Shown here one piece after another: positions 33,978 through 42,359 of a stretch of 64,000 nt of DNA. The notes below the pieces were generated by a model. That model searched no databases. It had not been told where the DNA came from and was given only the letters and a program-made list of their open reading frames with translations. The first letter of the stretch is position 1, and every line of letters starts with the position of its first letter. Source of the stretch: Perlucidibaca wandonensis (GTDB taxonomy: Bacteria; Pseudomonadota; Gammaproteobacteria; Pseudomonadales; Moraxellaceae); NCBI RefSeq assembly GCF_042677145.1, contig NZ_JBHTIT010000001.1:62001-126000 (forward strand), read 5' to 3'. The translations under genes were made by a program, and so were the position numbers.

Positions 33978-35242
33978 CCTTTCAGTGTTGGCCATTGCGC
34001 AATAACTTCGTTGCCGCGCACAGCGATTAAGTCACCAAATTGTAGTAATACCGCTTCAGTTTGCTGAGGTCGGAGAAATACTAAATCATCCACTTTCACG
34101 TTGGCGCGCGGCGAGATATTCATCAGTTCCTGGTTGGCGCTGCGGCCATATAAGCCATTGATTTGCAGGCCTTGCGGCGATTCAGGGTCAGCTAACCATT
34201 GGCCGCCATAGAGAAATAAGCTCTCGCGCTGGTTCGCATCCCAAGCGGAAAATAGTTGTGACGCGCGGCCCAGGCCCGGCAGCTGCATCGGCCCCGTGGT
34301 TTTCAGCACGGGCGTGGAAATAAACACGGCGGCTTTATGTTCAGCTAGCGTAGCTATGTCGTAATGCGACGGCTTCAGCAGGCCGGTACCAATGGCCAAT
34401 TCGGTGCTCAAGCGCTCGTCTAAATGCAGCGCGTAAGTTGGACTGCCGGCAGTGTTTAGCGTGAGGTCATCGCGCCATAAGCTGGGGAATTTCTGCTTCA
34501 CAAGGTCTACATGTGACTGATAAATCGCCATGACTTTATCGAGCTGTTGCTCACGGCTACCAAGCACCGCTGGCAGCATCACCACAAAAGGGTCGTAGCC
34601 CATAAAGCCTGAAAAGCGCAGTTGCTCTGGATGTGCACTGATGATTGTGAACATTTCCGACATCATTTCTGTACTAGTAACGCCGCCACGATGCAGGCCA
34701 ACATCGAGCTCAATATTGATATTCATGCGCAGGCTTAAGCCTGCGGCAAGTTCTTGATATTGTTTCAGCCGCTCGGGTGTATCTATTAGCCATTGCAGCT
34801 GTTGCTCGGCCTTAAATGGCCCACGCACGGCGGCGTAAAATTCAGCTGCCGCCGCAACTGGCATCGGCTTGCCGAGCAATATGTCGGCGTCGGGCATGTT
34901 TTGCGTGTCGGCGATTAAAAATGGCAGATGAAAACTCATCAAACGCTTGCTGCCACTGCGGTCGCGGATATAGCTCAATAGCTCGGGTGAGGGCAGCGAT
35001 TTTTCCACAATGCGCAGCTGCTTTCCGGCCTTGGCCAAAGCGCGAGTGCTGACATCGATATTATGATCGAGGCAGTCAAGATCAATCACCGCGCAAGGCC
35101 GCATCAACCCCGCTTGCCGCAAGGTGTCTTGTAGGCTGGCGAAATAGGCGCTGTGTGGGCGGCCATTATCCGATGGACGTAATGCCCAGGTGCCGCCAAT
35201 GGCCAAGGCGCCTGCACCTAGCAGCAGGTTGCGCCGTTTCAT
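33974..35242 (-). CDS. PLP-dependent alanine-racemase-fold protein (D-threonine aldolase/DSD1-like)
   Basis: 422 residues. N terminus MKRRNLLLGAGALAIGGTW has a twin-arginine-like signal/anchor. The barrel begins PCAVIDLDCLDHNI; the presumed PLP Lys is in LRIVEKSLPSPELL (usually RPHVKTHK in this family), then LMSFHLPFL, INIELDVGLHRGGV, SGFMGYDPF, LNTAGSPTY, and a C-terminal metal-domain-like end DLVFLRPQQTEAVLLQFGDL. Resembles D-threonine aldolase/D-serine dehydratase proteins but the active-site segment is divergent. Coupled by ATGA to both neighbours. Confidence 0.78.
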   Translation of the reverse strand: MKRRNLLLGAGALAIGGTWALRPSDNGRPHSAYFASLQDTLRQAGLMRPCAVIDLDCLDHNIDVSTRALAKAGKQLRIVEKSLPSPELLSYIRDRSGSKRLMSFHLPFLIADTQNMPDADILLGKPMPVAAAAEFYAAVRGPFKAEQQLQWLIDTPERLKQYQELAAGLSLRMNINIELDVGLHRGGVTSTEMMSEMFTIISAHPEQLRFSGFMGYDPFVVMLPAVLGSREQQLDKVMAIYQSHVDLVKQKFPSLWRDDLTLNTAGSPTYALHLDERLSTELAIGTGLLKPSHYDIATLAEHKAAVFISTPVLKTTGPMQLPGLGRASQLFSAWDANQRESLFLYGGQWLADPESPQGLQINGLYGRSANQELMNISPRANVKVDDLVFLRPQQTEAVLLQFGDLIAVRGNEVIAQWPTLKG

Positions 35243-36621
35243 GTCAGCAATACCGAGCGAAGATGCTCATTGAGCATGCGGCCTTGCGGATCAAGCTGCA
35301 TACGTAGGCGCTGAAAGTCATCCCAACGTGGGTAGAGTTCGGCTAGTTGGCGGGCCTTCAAGCTGTGCAGTTTTCCCCAATGTGGGCGCCCGCCGTACTT
35401 CCAGAAAATCGGTTCGACTAGCTCAAATAGCGGGCGGTGATCAGTAGACACATGCTGATGGACAGAGATGGCAGCATTGTCGCGTTGATAAAATGGCGAG
35501 AGCCAAACATCATCGGCGGCGACCAGGCGGTATTCGACAGGAAATAATGTACGCAGGCCTGAGCGACGCACAGTAGCGAGGATTTCCTGCAAACATTCTG
35601 GCCCTTGCTCGACCGGTATTTCATATTCCATTTCGTTAAAACGCGAATCACGATCGCTGGGGAAAATACGATAAGCCCGTCCCGAGCGCCGTACCTCGGA
35701 GTGAAGTGCGAGCAGCATGGATTGCATCGGGCCATCCATGCCAGGAATGCCGTGAGCAATACGCGAGCTTAGGTCGAGCACGCTGCTGACGGGCAGGTCG
35801 AACATTGGTGGCTCGGTATCTGGCACGGTGGTTTCGTTGAGCAATTTAACGATGGCCTGGTCACCTTCGAAAAACACCCAAAACTCGGCATGACGATTGT
35901 TTTTCGCGTAGTCGTCAATCTTGCTCAAAACCGTCTCGACGGGCTCAACAAATTCATGTTCTTGCAGATGATATGTCGGTTGATTCTGCATGGTGAGCTG
36001 AGTCACAACGCCCAAAACGCCTAATGATGTCGACGCAGCCTTAAGCAAGTCGGGCTGGCTCTTTGTGTCGGCCTCTAATATTTCGCCAGATGGTGTGACG
36101 AGGCGAACGCCGCGTACTTGTGCTGAAAATGAGCCAAGGCGGCTGCCGGTACCATGGGTGCTAGTGCCGCAAGCACCAGCAAGTGACTGCACGTCGACAT
36201 CGCCTTGGTTGCAGAAGCTTTGGCCGCGTGCCCACAGTGGTTCGCCTAGTTCGTGTAAGCGTGAACCGGCCCACATGGTTGCTTGTTGAGTCGCAGGGTC
36301 GTGACTGATAACGCCGCTTAACTCATCGATGGAAATGAGCGTGTCGTTGGTTTTGCAAAGAGCGCTAAACGAATGTCCAGCGCCGGTGACGCGCAGTGGC
36401 CCAACACTCTTATTGATACTGCTGATGAGCTCAGCTTCACTAGTAGGCTTGAGCCATGTCGATGGCTTCGATTTATACAAGCCAGACCAGTTTTGCCACG
36501 AGCCATTTTTTGCTGGTGCGGCGCAGGCACTGAGTAAGCCCGTGGGCAATAGTGTGGCGGCACCTACGGCCGCACCGGCTCCGATTAGACGGCGACGGCT
36601 CATATTGGGGTTAATAGACAT
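35239..36621 (-). CDS. Aldonolactone-oxidase-like FAD flavoprotein (ALO family)
   Basis: 460 residues. Tat signal MSRRRLIGAGAAVGAATLLP followed by a lipobox-like LLSAC, so perhaps a Tat-exported lipoprotein. FAD_binding_4 domain with RVTGAGHSFSALC and GACGTSTHGTGSRLGSF; C-terminal D-arabinono-1,4-lactone oxidase domain (PF04030) with VEYRLVAADD and GRPHWGKLH, the substrate/flavin motif. First gene of the trio with the PLP protein and the ceramidase-fold hydrolase; likely oxidises an alcohol or lactone of the same compound in the periplasm. Confidence 0.83.
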   Translation of the reverse strand: MSINPNMSRRRLIGAGAAVGAATLLPTGLLSACAAPAKNGSWQNWSGLYKSKPSTWLKPTSEAELISSINKSVGPLRVTGAGHSFSALCKTNDTLISIDELSGVISHDPATQQATMWAGSRLHELGEPLWARGQSFCNQGDVDVQSLAGACGTSTHGTGSRLGSFSAQVRGVRLVTPSGEILEADTKSQPDLLKAASTSLGVLGVVTQLTMQNQPTYHLQEHEFVEPVETVLSKIDDYAKNNRHAEFWVFFEGDQAIVKLLNETTVPDTEPPMFDLPVSSVLDLSSRIAHGIPGMDGPMQSMLLALHSEVRRSGRAYRIFPSDRDSRFNEMEYEIPVEQGPECLQEILATVRRSGLRTLFPVEYRLVAADDVWLSPFYQRDNAAISVHQHVSTDHRPLFELVEPIFWKYGGRPHWGKLHSLKARQLAELYPRWDDFQRLRMQLDPQGRMLNEHLRSVLLT

Positions 36622-36736
36622 GGCTAAACCACTCTAGCAAAAACTGAATAGATCGATACTAGGGCGCTAGGGCGCTCAGCAACAGGTCATTACACGCTAG
36701 TAATGGGACTTCTAAGGCCAAAAATTCGAATACTTG

Positions 36737-37750
36737 CTATTTTGAGTAACTGCTTGGGCTTTCACCGGTCCAGCGTTTAAAGGCTCGGCGAAAGGCGCGT
36801 GCATCGCTATAGCCGGCTTCAATAGCTACTGCATCGATGGCTAAGTTGGGCTGGCCAAGCAGGCTCAGCGCACGCGTTTTCCTTACCTGATCTAGCAGAA
36901 TCTCAAAGCTAAGGCCCGACTCACTCAGGCGTCTACGCAAGGTGCGAGTGCTGAGGTTGAGTTGCGCGGAGACATCCGCGATGGTCACGCCTTGGCGTAG
37001 GCCATGAGCAATACTGCGCTCAACAGAAAGCGCCAGATCGTGACTATTCATTGGCTGACTTGCGGCTTCGGCTAGCATCTCTAAGGCTTGCTTTAGCGCC
37101 AATGGCTCATGACTAGGTAGGGGCGTTGCTAACCAGCTTTTATTCATCACGAGATGATTACCGCTGCTACAAAACGCGATTGGCGCGTTGAATAGCCGCT
37201 CATAGGCTGCTGCGTAGTGTGGTGCAGGATAGGCAAAGTTGAGCATTTCCGGCTTAAAGTCATTGCCAATGAGTAAGCGCACGTATTTTAAGCTGCTGGC
37301 AAAAAGCTCTTCAACAGCAAAGGCTTGGATATCTAAATCTGGGAAGCGTAGCGTGGCTGATAACCATAGCGTATCGGATGACTCACCGATGTCGACATGC
37401 AGCAGGCTGCCCGCGAGAGCTTGGTATTGCATTGCGAGTGTGACGGCTGCCCCTATTGTTGGGCAGAGTGACATGGCATAGCCAACTAGGCCCAATGAGC
37501 CCAGCACATTGCTATCGCCAACACGCAGTCCTACACCAGCTGAGAGCTCAGTCTCAGCTCGTCGCACTAGACGGCTGACCTGACGGTAGGACAGGCGCAG
37601 TGATGGGTCATCAAGATCTTTAGGTAGTAGACCAATACCGTGGCAAAGTCTTGCGCAGTCCGCACCTTCTTGTCCTGCTACCTGAATTAAGGTGCGTGGC
37701 AAAAATGGTGGAAACTGCGCAATCTGCTGGCGTTGGTCGCTACTTGTCAT
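36737..37750 (-). CDS. AraC-family transcriptional regulator
   Basis: 337 residues from the ATG at 37750 (a TTG two codons earlier is possible). N-terminal Arabinose_bd-type domain (LPRTLIQVAGQEGADCARL, GSLGLVGYAMSLCPTIGAAV), C-terminal HTH pair: VTIADVSAQLNLSTRTLRRR and LAIDAVAIEAGYSDARAFRR plus FKRWTGESPSSY. Lies 18 bases behind an acyl-CoA dehydrogenase gene on the same strand and 115 bases before the flavoprotein trio, so it may control either. Effector unknown, plausibly a fatty acid or acyl compound as for other members. Confidence 0.88.
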   Translation of the reverse strand: MTSSDQRQQIAQFPPFLPRTLIQVAGQEGADCARLCHGIGLLPKDLDDPSLRLSYRQVSRLVRRAETELSAGVGLRVGDSNVLGSLGLVGYAMSLCPTIGAAVTLAMQYQALAGSLLHVDIGESSDTLWLSATLRFPDLDIQAFAVEELFASSLKYVRLLIGNDFKPEMLNFAYPAPHYAAAYERLFNAPIAFCSSGNHLVMNKSWLATPLPSHEPLALKQALEMLAEAASQPMNSHDLALSVERSIAHGLRQGVTIADVSAQLNLSTRTLRRRLSESGLSFEILLDQVRKTRALSLLGQPNLAIDAVAIEAGYSDARAFRRAFKRWTGESPSSYSK

Positions 37751-37768
37751 ACCCAAGCGGACGCCGGC

Positions 37769-38974
37769 TTACTTCAGCTGAGCTGAGCTTTTGCCGAGCA
37801 CGCGGCGGGCAATAATCAGCTGCTGAATTTGCTGCGTGCCTTCGAAAATGTCGAGGATTTTAGAGTCGCGCGACCACTTCTCTAGCAGCTCATCTTCACC
37901 ATAGCCGAGCGAGGCGGCGAGCTCGACACACTTCAGCGTGACCTCGTTAGCCACGCGTCCGGCTTTGGCTTTGCAGATAGAGGCATCTTTAGAGTTCGGC
38001 TGCTTGTTATCTGCCATCCATGCGGCTTTTAACGTGAGTAGGCGTGCGGCTTCCCATTCTGCTTCTAAGCGATACAGCGTGGCTTCAGCGTGCGATGAGT
38101 TGAGCGGTGGTGTGCCGTAGTTGGGATCGATGTGATCGGCGAGTAATTCTTTCATACGCTCAATGGAAGCTGCGGCGACACCAACAGCCATGGCCGCGAC
38201 CAAGGGGCGGGTGTTATCGAAAGTTTCCATGACGCCGGCGAAGCCTTTTTTCAGATCAATTTCTGGCGTGCCGAGCAAGTTGGCGGCGGGCACGCGGCAG
38301 TCGGTGAAGTTGATCGCCGCGGTATCGGAGGCTTTGATACCGAGCTTGTGTTCGAGGCGAGTGACCTCCATGCCTGGTGTGCCGTGCTCGACAACGAAGG
38401 ATTTAATCGCGGCCTTGCCTAGCGATTTATCCAGAGTGGCCCAGACTACGACGCACTCGGCGCGGGCACCTGCGGTGACGTAGATTTTCTCACCATTAAG
38501 AATGTAATCATCGCCATCTTTTATCGCGGTGGTGCGAATCGCAGCGGAGTCGGAGCCGCAGCTGGGCTCGGTGATGGCCATCGCGGCCCATTTGCCCTTG
38601 AAGCGCGCGAGCTGCTCGTCGTTGGCAACTGCTGCAATGGCGGCGTTGCCTAAGCCTTGACGTGGAATTGATAGCAGCAAGCCGGTGTCGCCACGGCACA
38701 GCTCCATGGTGCCGAGTGCGACAGATAAGTTACCACCATTACGAATGCCAGTATTGCCATCGGTGCTTGGGCGTTTGCTGGCGCTGGTGGCGCCGGCGGC
38801 TTCATCTGAGCCTTCATTCATGCCATCGAGTAATGAGGCGAGCATGTCTAGTTCTTTCGGATAGGCATGTTCAGCACGGTCATATTTGCGTGAGATGGGA
38901 CGATAGAAATTGTCCGCGACTTGCTTGGCTTGCTCGATGAGCATGGCAAATTTTTTCGGTGTGTCTAAGTTCAT
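37769..38974 (-). CDS. Acyl-CoA dehydrogenase
   Basis: 401 residues, FAD flavoprotein of beta-oxidation or related dehydrogenation. Conserved: AITEPSCGSDSAAIRTTA (FAD/substrate loop), DYILNGEKIYVTAGARAE, the mid-domain HKLGIKASDTAAINFTDCRV, and the C-terminal catalytic segment ILDIFEGTQQIQQLIIARRVLG (as DIFEGTQQIQ), with Glu in the general-base position of this clade. Second of two acyl-CoA dehydrogenases on this strand; substrate chain length not readable. Confidence 0.93.
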   Translation of the reverse strand: MNLDTPKKFAMLIEQAKQVADNFYRPISRKYDRAEHAYPKELDMLASLLDGMNEGSDEAAGATSASKRPSTDGNTGIRNGGNLSVALGTMELCRGDTGLLLSIPRQGLGNAAIAAVANDEQLARFKGKWAAMAITEPSCGSDSAAIRTTAIKDGDDYILNGEKIYVTAGARAECVVVWATLDKSLGKAAIKSFVVEHGTPGMEVTRLEHKLGIKASDTAAINFTDCRVPAANLLGTPEIDLKKGFAGVMETFDNTRPLVAAMAVGVAAASIERMKELLADHIDPNYGTPPLNSSHAEATLYRLEAEWEAARLLTLKAAWMADNKQPNSKDASICKAKAGRVANEVTLKCVELAASLGYGEDELLEKWSRDSKILDIFEGTQQIQQLIIARRVLGKSSAQLK

Positions 38975-39096
38975 GATGCTGCTCCAGCGCGTGAGCGTTT
39001 GAGTGGCTCAAAGCGCGCAAATAGTTGCTTCTAAAATAGCCGCTGGTGAAAACGGTGGTTTAGGCCGGTATAAAAACGACGTCAAAAAAGTCTGGT

Positions 39097-40401
39097 TTAT
39101 AAATGCAGGCCGCCGTGAGCAATCGCTACGGCGCGTAAATCGCGATACCAACGCTCGACCGGATGCTCTTTGGTGAAGCCGTGGCCACCGAGTAGCTGCA
39201 CGCCATTGGTGCCGATTTGCATGGCTTTTTCTGCGCACAACAGACGCGCCAAATAGATTTCGCGATGGAAGGGTTTGCCAGCTTCGGCGAGAGAGCCTGC
39301 ACGCCAGGTCATGATGCGCATGGCTTCAACTTCAATGGCCATGTCAGCAACCATGAAAGCCACGCCTTGGCGATGCGAAATCGGCTCACCAAAGGCTTCG
39401 CGCTCATTCACATATGGCACGACATAATCGAGCACGGCCTGCGCCGTACCAGTAGCCAAAGCGCACCAAGCCAAATAACCAAAGTCGATAAAGGCTTGAT
39501 AGTCCAGCTCGCCTTCACCTAGTAAAGCCTCGACTGGCAGCATCACATTATCGAGTTGCAGCTTCACGGTTTCTGCCGCTTTCATGCCCATCGCAGGGTC
39601 TTCCTGGAAGCGCAGACCGTCGGTGCCGGCGGGCACGATGAACACTTGCGGCTGGCCATCGAGTTCGGCGGCAATGAGCAAAAGCTCGGCACTAGCGCCG
39701 CCAATGACTAAAGATTTTTCACCATTGAGCACAAAGCCAGACTTATCGCGACGAGCTTTGGTGCTTAGGCGCGATGGGTCAAATAAGACCGTGGGCTCAC
39801 TGACTGCAATGGTCGCAAGCGGTGGCGTGTCTTCAGCAAATGCGGGCAGATAAGTCGCTTGCTGACTATCGCTGCCCCATCGCGTTAAGGCATTGGCAAC
39901 GGACATTGGCGCAAGTAGTGCAGCCGCCAAAGAAAAGTCGCCATGCGCTAAATCTTCAGCCGCTAACAGTTGCGTGACTACGGTGGACTCAGAGGCAACA
40001 CCGCCGAGTGCTTCGGGCACGGCATAGAGCGCAAGACCAAGCTCTTGAGCCTGAAGACGTAGTGCCTCAGGGCAGCGCGCGGTGGCATCGGCATCGTGGG
40101 CTTGTGGTCGTATGGTATCAGTGGCAAAGCGCTGCAATGAGTCACGCATCATGTGCTGCTCATCACTGAGCGAAAGATCAAAGAGGCCACTATTACTGGT
40201 ATGGCTTAGGCGCTGCTTGCCTTTGCCTGCACTAGGTTTGAATAGGCGCGCGCTGGCACTGACGAGTTGGAAGCCAGCTTTGCTGCCGCGATACAGTAGT
40301 TTTTCAACAGGTTTGCGCAGCTTTAGGGTGTCGGCGAGTTGCGATTGGGCGAAACGGCTGAGGGCAGAAATGCCAAGGCCTTGGATATCTCCGGCGTTCA
40401 T
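39097..40401 (-). CDS. Acyl-CoA dehydrogenase (second, divergent)
   Basis: 434 residues. ATG at 40401 has AGGAG five bases upstream, better than the ATG at 40419. Extra ~75-residue basic N-terminal extension precedes the dehydrogenase fold, which begins FDLSLSDEQHMMRDSLQRFA. FAD segment TIAVSEPTVLFDPSRLSTKA is atypical (lacks the usual TEPxxGSD), and the C-terminus has LLGGHGFTKEHPVERWYRDLR, where the clade base is Arg/His rather than an obvious Glu-Gly-Thr. May work as a heterodimer with its neighbour 122 bases downstream. A TetR-type palindrome lies ~90 bases upstream. Confidence 0.88.
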   Translation of the reverse strand: MNAGDIQGLGISALSRFAQSQLADTLKLRKPVEKLLYRGSKAGFQLVSASARLFKPSAGKGKQRLSHTSNSGLFDLSLSDEQHMMRDSLQRFATDTIRPQAHDADATARCPEALRLQAQELGLALYAVPEALGGVASESTVVTQLLAAEDLAHGDFSLAAALLAPMSVANALTRWGSDSQQATYLPAFAEDTPPLATIAVSEPTVLFDPSRLSTKARRDKSGFVLNGEKSLVIGGASAELLLIAAELDGQPQVFIVPAGTDGLRFQEDPAMGMKAAETVKLQLDNVMLPVEALLGEGELDYQAFIDFGYLAWCALATGTAQAVLDYVVPYVNEREAFGEPISHRQGVAFMVADMAIEVEAMRIMTWRAGSLAEAGKPFHREIYLARLLCAEKAMQIGTNGVQLLGGHGFTKEHPVERWYRDLRAVAIAHGGLHL

Positions 40402-40487
40402 ACGAGCTCCTGTGTGCATGAGCGTGACGAGTGGCCACGGGGTCAGCTCCGATCATGCACAGAAAAGTCGCGGTCGTGTTGACTTAG

Positions 40488-40507
40488 ATGACCGATTGGT
40501 CTGTCAT
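40488..40507. promoter_or_regulatory. TetR-type operator candidate upstream of the acyl-CoA dehydrogenases
   Basis: Nested palindromes: GACC-GATT-GGTC (40490-40501) inside ATGAC...GTCAT (40488-40507 approximately). This form is typical of TetR-family operators in front of acyl-CoA metabolism genes. No TetR gene lies in the window, so the regulator is elsewhere or the site is chance. Confidence 0.45.
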
Positions 40508-40567
40508 TTTCGACCTAGGCGCGCAGCGCATTGTTTTAACGAGAGACTATTGCGATGAGTAGGGGTC

Positions 40568-41110
40568 TCAGCTTTTGACTGGCGGTCTCAAATCATCGAT
40601 GTGTAATGGAAATTCGCCACGCTGGCGGTCTTCGAAATAATAACGCAGGGTGCGTTTGACCGATGGAAATGCCAATTCATCCCATGGAATATCGGCTTCA
40701 TCGAAGAGTTGGCACTCTAGCGATTCGACACCAATGCCAAACTTGCCATCGACTAAATGCGCGCGGTGCAACATATAAACTTGGTTGATGTAGGGAATGT
40801 TGAACACGGTGTAGAGCGTGAGTTCGCGCACATCAGCTTCGGCCTCTTCCCAGGTTTCGCGGGCGGCGCCTTCAGCAACGGTTTCACCATTTTCCATAAA
40901 GCCGGCGGGTAGCGTCCAAAAGCCGTAGCGTGGCTCGATGGCGCGGCGGCATAGCAACACTTTATCGCCCCAGACCGGCAAACAGCCAGCGATGATATTA
41001 GGGTTTTGATAATGCACGATATTGCAGTCGTCGCAGATATAGCGCGGTCGCGAATCGCCTTCGGGAATGCGCTGTGTTACCTGGCTGCCACAATTGCTGC
41101 AAAATTTCAT
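40568..41110 (-). CDS. NUDIX hydrolase with N-terminal zinc ribbon
   Basis: 180 residues. Zinc ribbon CSNCG...CDDC at the N terminus, then a NUDIX domain with box GFMENGETVAEGAARETWEE followed by AEA. The zinc-ribbon/NUDIX pairing resembles NudC-like NADH/NAD-RNA pyrophosphatases but it is shorter and lacks the SQPWPFPxS motif, so the substrate may be ADP-ribose or similar. Divergent from a second NUDIX gene, 41-56 bases apart. Confidence 0.9.
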   Translation of the reverse strand: MKFCSNCGSQVTQRIPEGDSRPRYICDDCNIVHYQNPNIIAGCLPVWGDKVLLCRRAIEPRYGFWTLPAGFMENGETVAEGAARETWEEAEADVRELTLYTVFNIPYINQVYMLHRAHLVDGKFGIGVESLECQLFDEADIPWDELAFPSVKRTLRYYFEDRQRGEFPLHIDDLRPPVKS

Positions 41111-41166
41111 AACGAAAGCTCCCGTAAACGCGTTCCAGTATACCTGAGGGTGTGTATGATTCAGCC

Positions 41167-41784
41167 ATGACTACGCACTCACGCATTGAAACGCTTAAGC
41201 AAAATCTCTCACCGTTTGATAACACCGTGCGTGCCGATGCGGCGGTGCTGATTGGTCTGAGTAATGAGCCTGAGCCCACTATTTTGCTAACCCAGCGCGC
41301 CCTGCACATGAACTCGCATGCAGGCGAGGTGGCATTTCCCGGTGGTAAACGCGATGCCGATGACCTGCATTTGGTTGTCACTGCTTTGCGTGAAAGCGAA
41401 GAGGAAGTGGCGCTGCCGCAGTCGAAAGTTGAAGTTATCGGGGCATTGAAGCCAGCGCGCGCCAAAAGCGGTATTTTGGTGATGCCAATCATTGGCGTGA
41501 TTCACGATGCGCCTGAGCTACACGGTAATCCAGAAGAGATCGATAGCGTGTTTCGCGTGCCATTACAGTACTTTTTCGACATCAAGGCCGAGCGCACTCA
41601 CCGCATTAATTTTCGCGGCCTTGACCTCGTGGTGCCGTGCTTTCGTTTTGATGGCTACATCATTTGGGGCTTAACGGCCTATATGCTGGTGGAGTTTATG
41701 CGGGAAGGCTTTGGCCATCATATTGACTACCCGTGGCCACCGGTTTTGCCCGGCGTATTGGTGCCAAAGCGCAGCGAAAGCTAA
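41167..41784 (+). CDS. CoA pyrophosphatase-type NUDIX hydrolase (NudL/YeaB-like)
   Basis: 205 residues from the ATG at 41167. UPF0035 motif LLTQRALHMNSHAGEVAFPG is followed by GGKRDADD and the NUDIX box ATALRESEEEVAL (here VTALRESEEEVALP), the combination diagnostic of CoA pyrophosphatases (PCD1/NudL). GAGG lies before an earlier in-frame ATG (41152, 210 residues), while TATGAT, a -10-like box, overlaps it; which ATG is used is uncertain. Also has FRVPLQYFFD near the C terminus. Confidence 0.87.
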   Translation: MTTHSRIETLKQNLSPFDNTVRADAAVLIGLSNEPEPTILLTQRALHMNSHAGEVAFPGGKRDADDLHLVVTALRESEEEVALPQSKVEVIGALKPARAKSGILVMPIIGVIHDAPELHGNPEEIDSVFRVPLQYFFDIKAERTHRINFRGLDLVVPCFRFDGYIIWGLTAYMLVEFMREGFGHHIDYPWPPVLPGVLVPKRSES

Positions 41785-41810
41785 GTCTTAGCACTCTTAA
41801 GGAGACGAAT

Positions 41811-42332
41811 ATGAAGTATCAATTAGGCGATCGCCGTGTTGAGGCTGATGGTGAGCATTGGGTGGCCGATAACGCCACAGTGATTGGTTCGGTGCGCTTG
41901 TGTGAGCGCAGCAGTGTCTGGTTTAACGCGGTGCTACGCGGCGATTGTGACCAAATCACCATCGGCGAAAACTCCAATATTCAGGATGGTGCCGTGCTGC
42001 ATACCGATTATGGATTTCCGCTGACAGTCGGTAGCAATGTCACTGTTGGCCACCAAGCCATGCTGCATGGCTGCACTATTGGCGATGGCTCGTTGGTAGG
42101 CATCGGCGCGGTGATTTTAAATGGCGCCAAAATAGGCAAGGGCTGTGTTATTGGTGCCAATGCCTTGATTGGCGAGGGCAAAGAGATTCCCGATTTTTCG
42201 CTAGTGGTGGGTTCGCCAGGCCGAGTGATTCGTGAGGTGCCCGAGGCGCAGCGACAAATGTTGTTGCTCAGTGCCCAGCATTATGTCGAAAATGCCCGCC
42301 GTTTTCGCGATGAGCTAAAACCACAAGATTAA
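41811..42332 (+). CDS. Gamma-carbonic-anhydrase-family protein (YrdA-like)
   Basis: 173-residue left-handed beta-helix of hexapeptide repeats ([IVL]GxNxx). The three metal-ligand histidines are present: VLHTDYG, VGHQAMLHGC. Begins at the ATG at 41811, where AAGGAG sits seven bases upstream. Homologues bind zinc or iron; carbonic anhydrase activity is often undetectable in YrdA-type members. Lies 26 bases after the CoA NUDIX gene and 27 before purT, in one forward run. Confidence 0.92.
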   Translation: MKYQLGDRRVEADGEHWVADNATVIGSVRLCERSSVWFNAVLRGDCDQITIGENSNIQDGAVLHTDYGFPLTVGSNVTVGHQAMLHGCTIGDGSLVGIGAVILNGAKIGKGCVIGANALIGEGKEIPDFSLVVGSPGRVIREVPEAQRQMLLLSAQHYVENARRFRDELKPQD

Positions 42333-42359
42333 GTGGCCTTGCCCTGTTAGGAGTTTTCG

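Noticed and set aside
40240..40252. Partial core-like GAATAGGCG in an acyl-CoA dehydrogenase gene
   Set aside because: Only nine bases match, it lacks the GNA triloop and has no flanking complementary arms; coding sequence.
40920..40932. Partial core-like AGCCGTAGCG in a NUDIX gene
   Set aside because: Short match inside coding sequence, with no hairpin around it.
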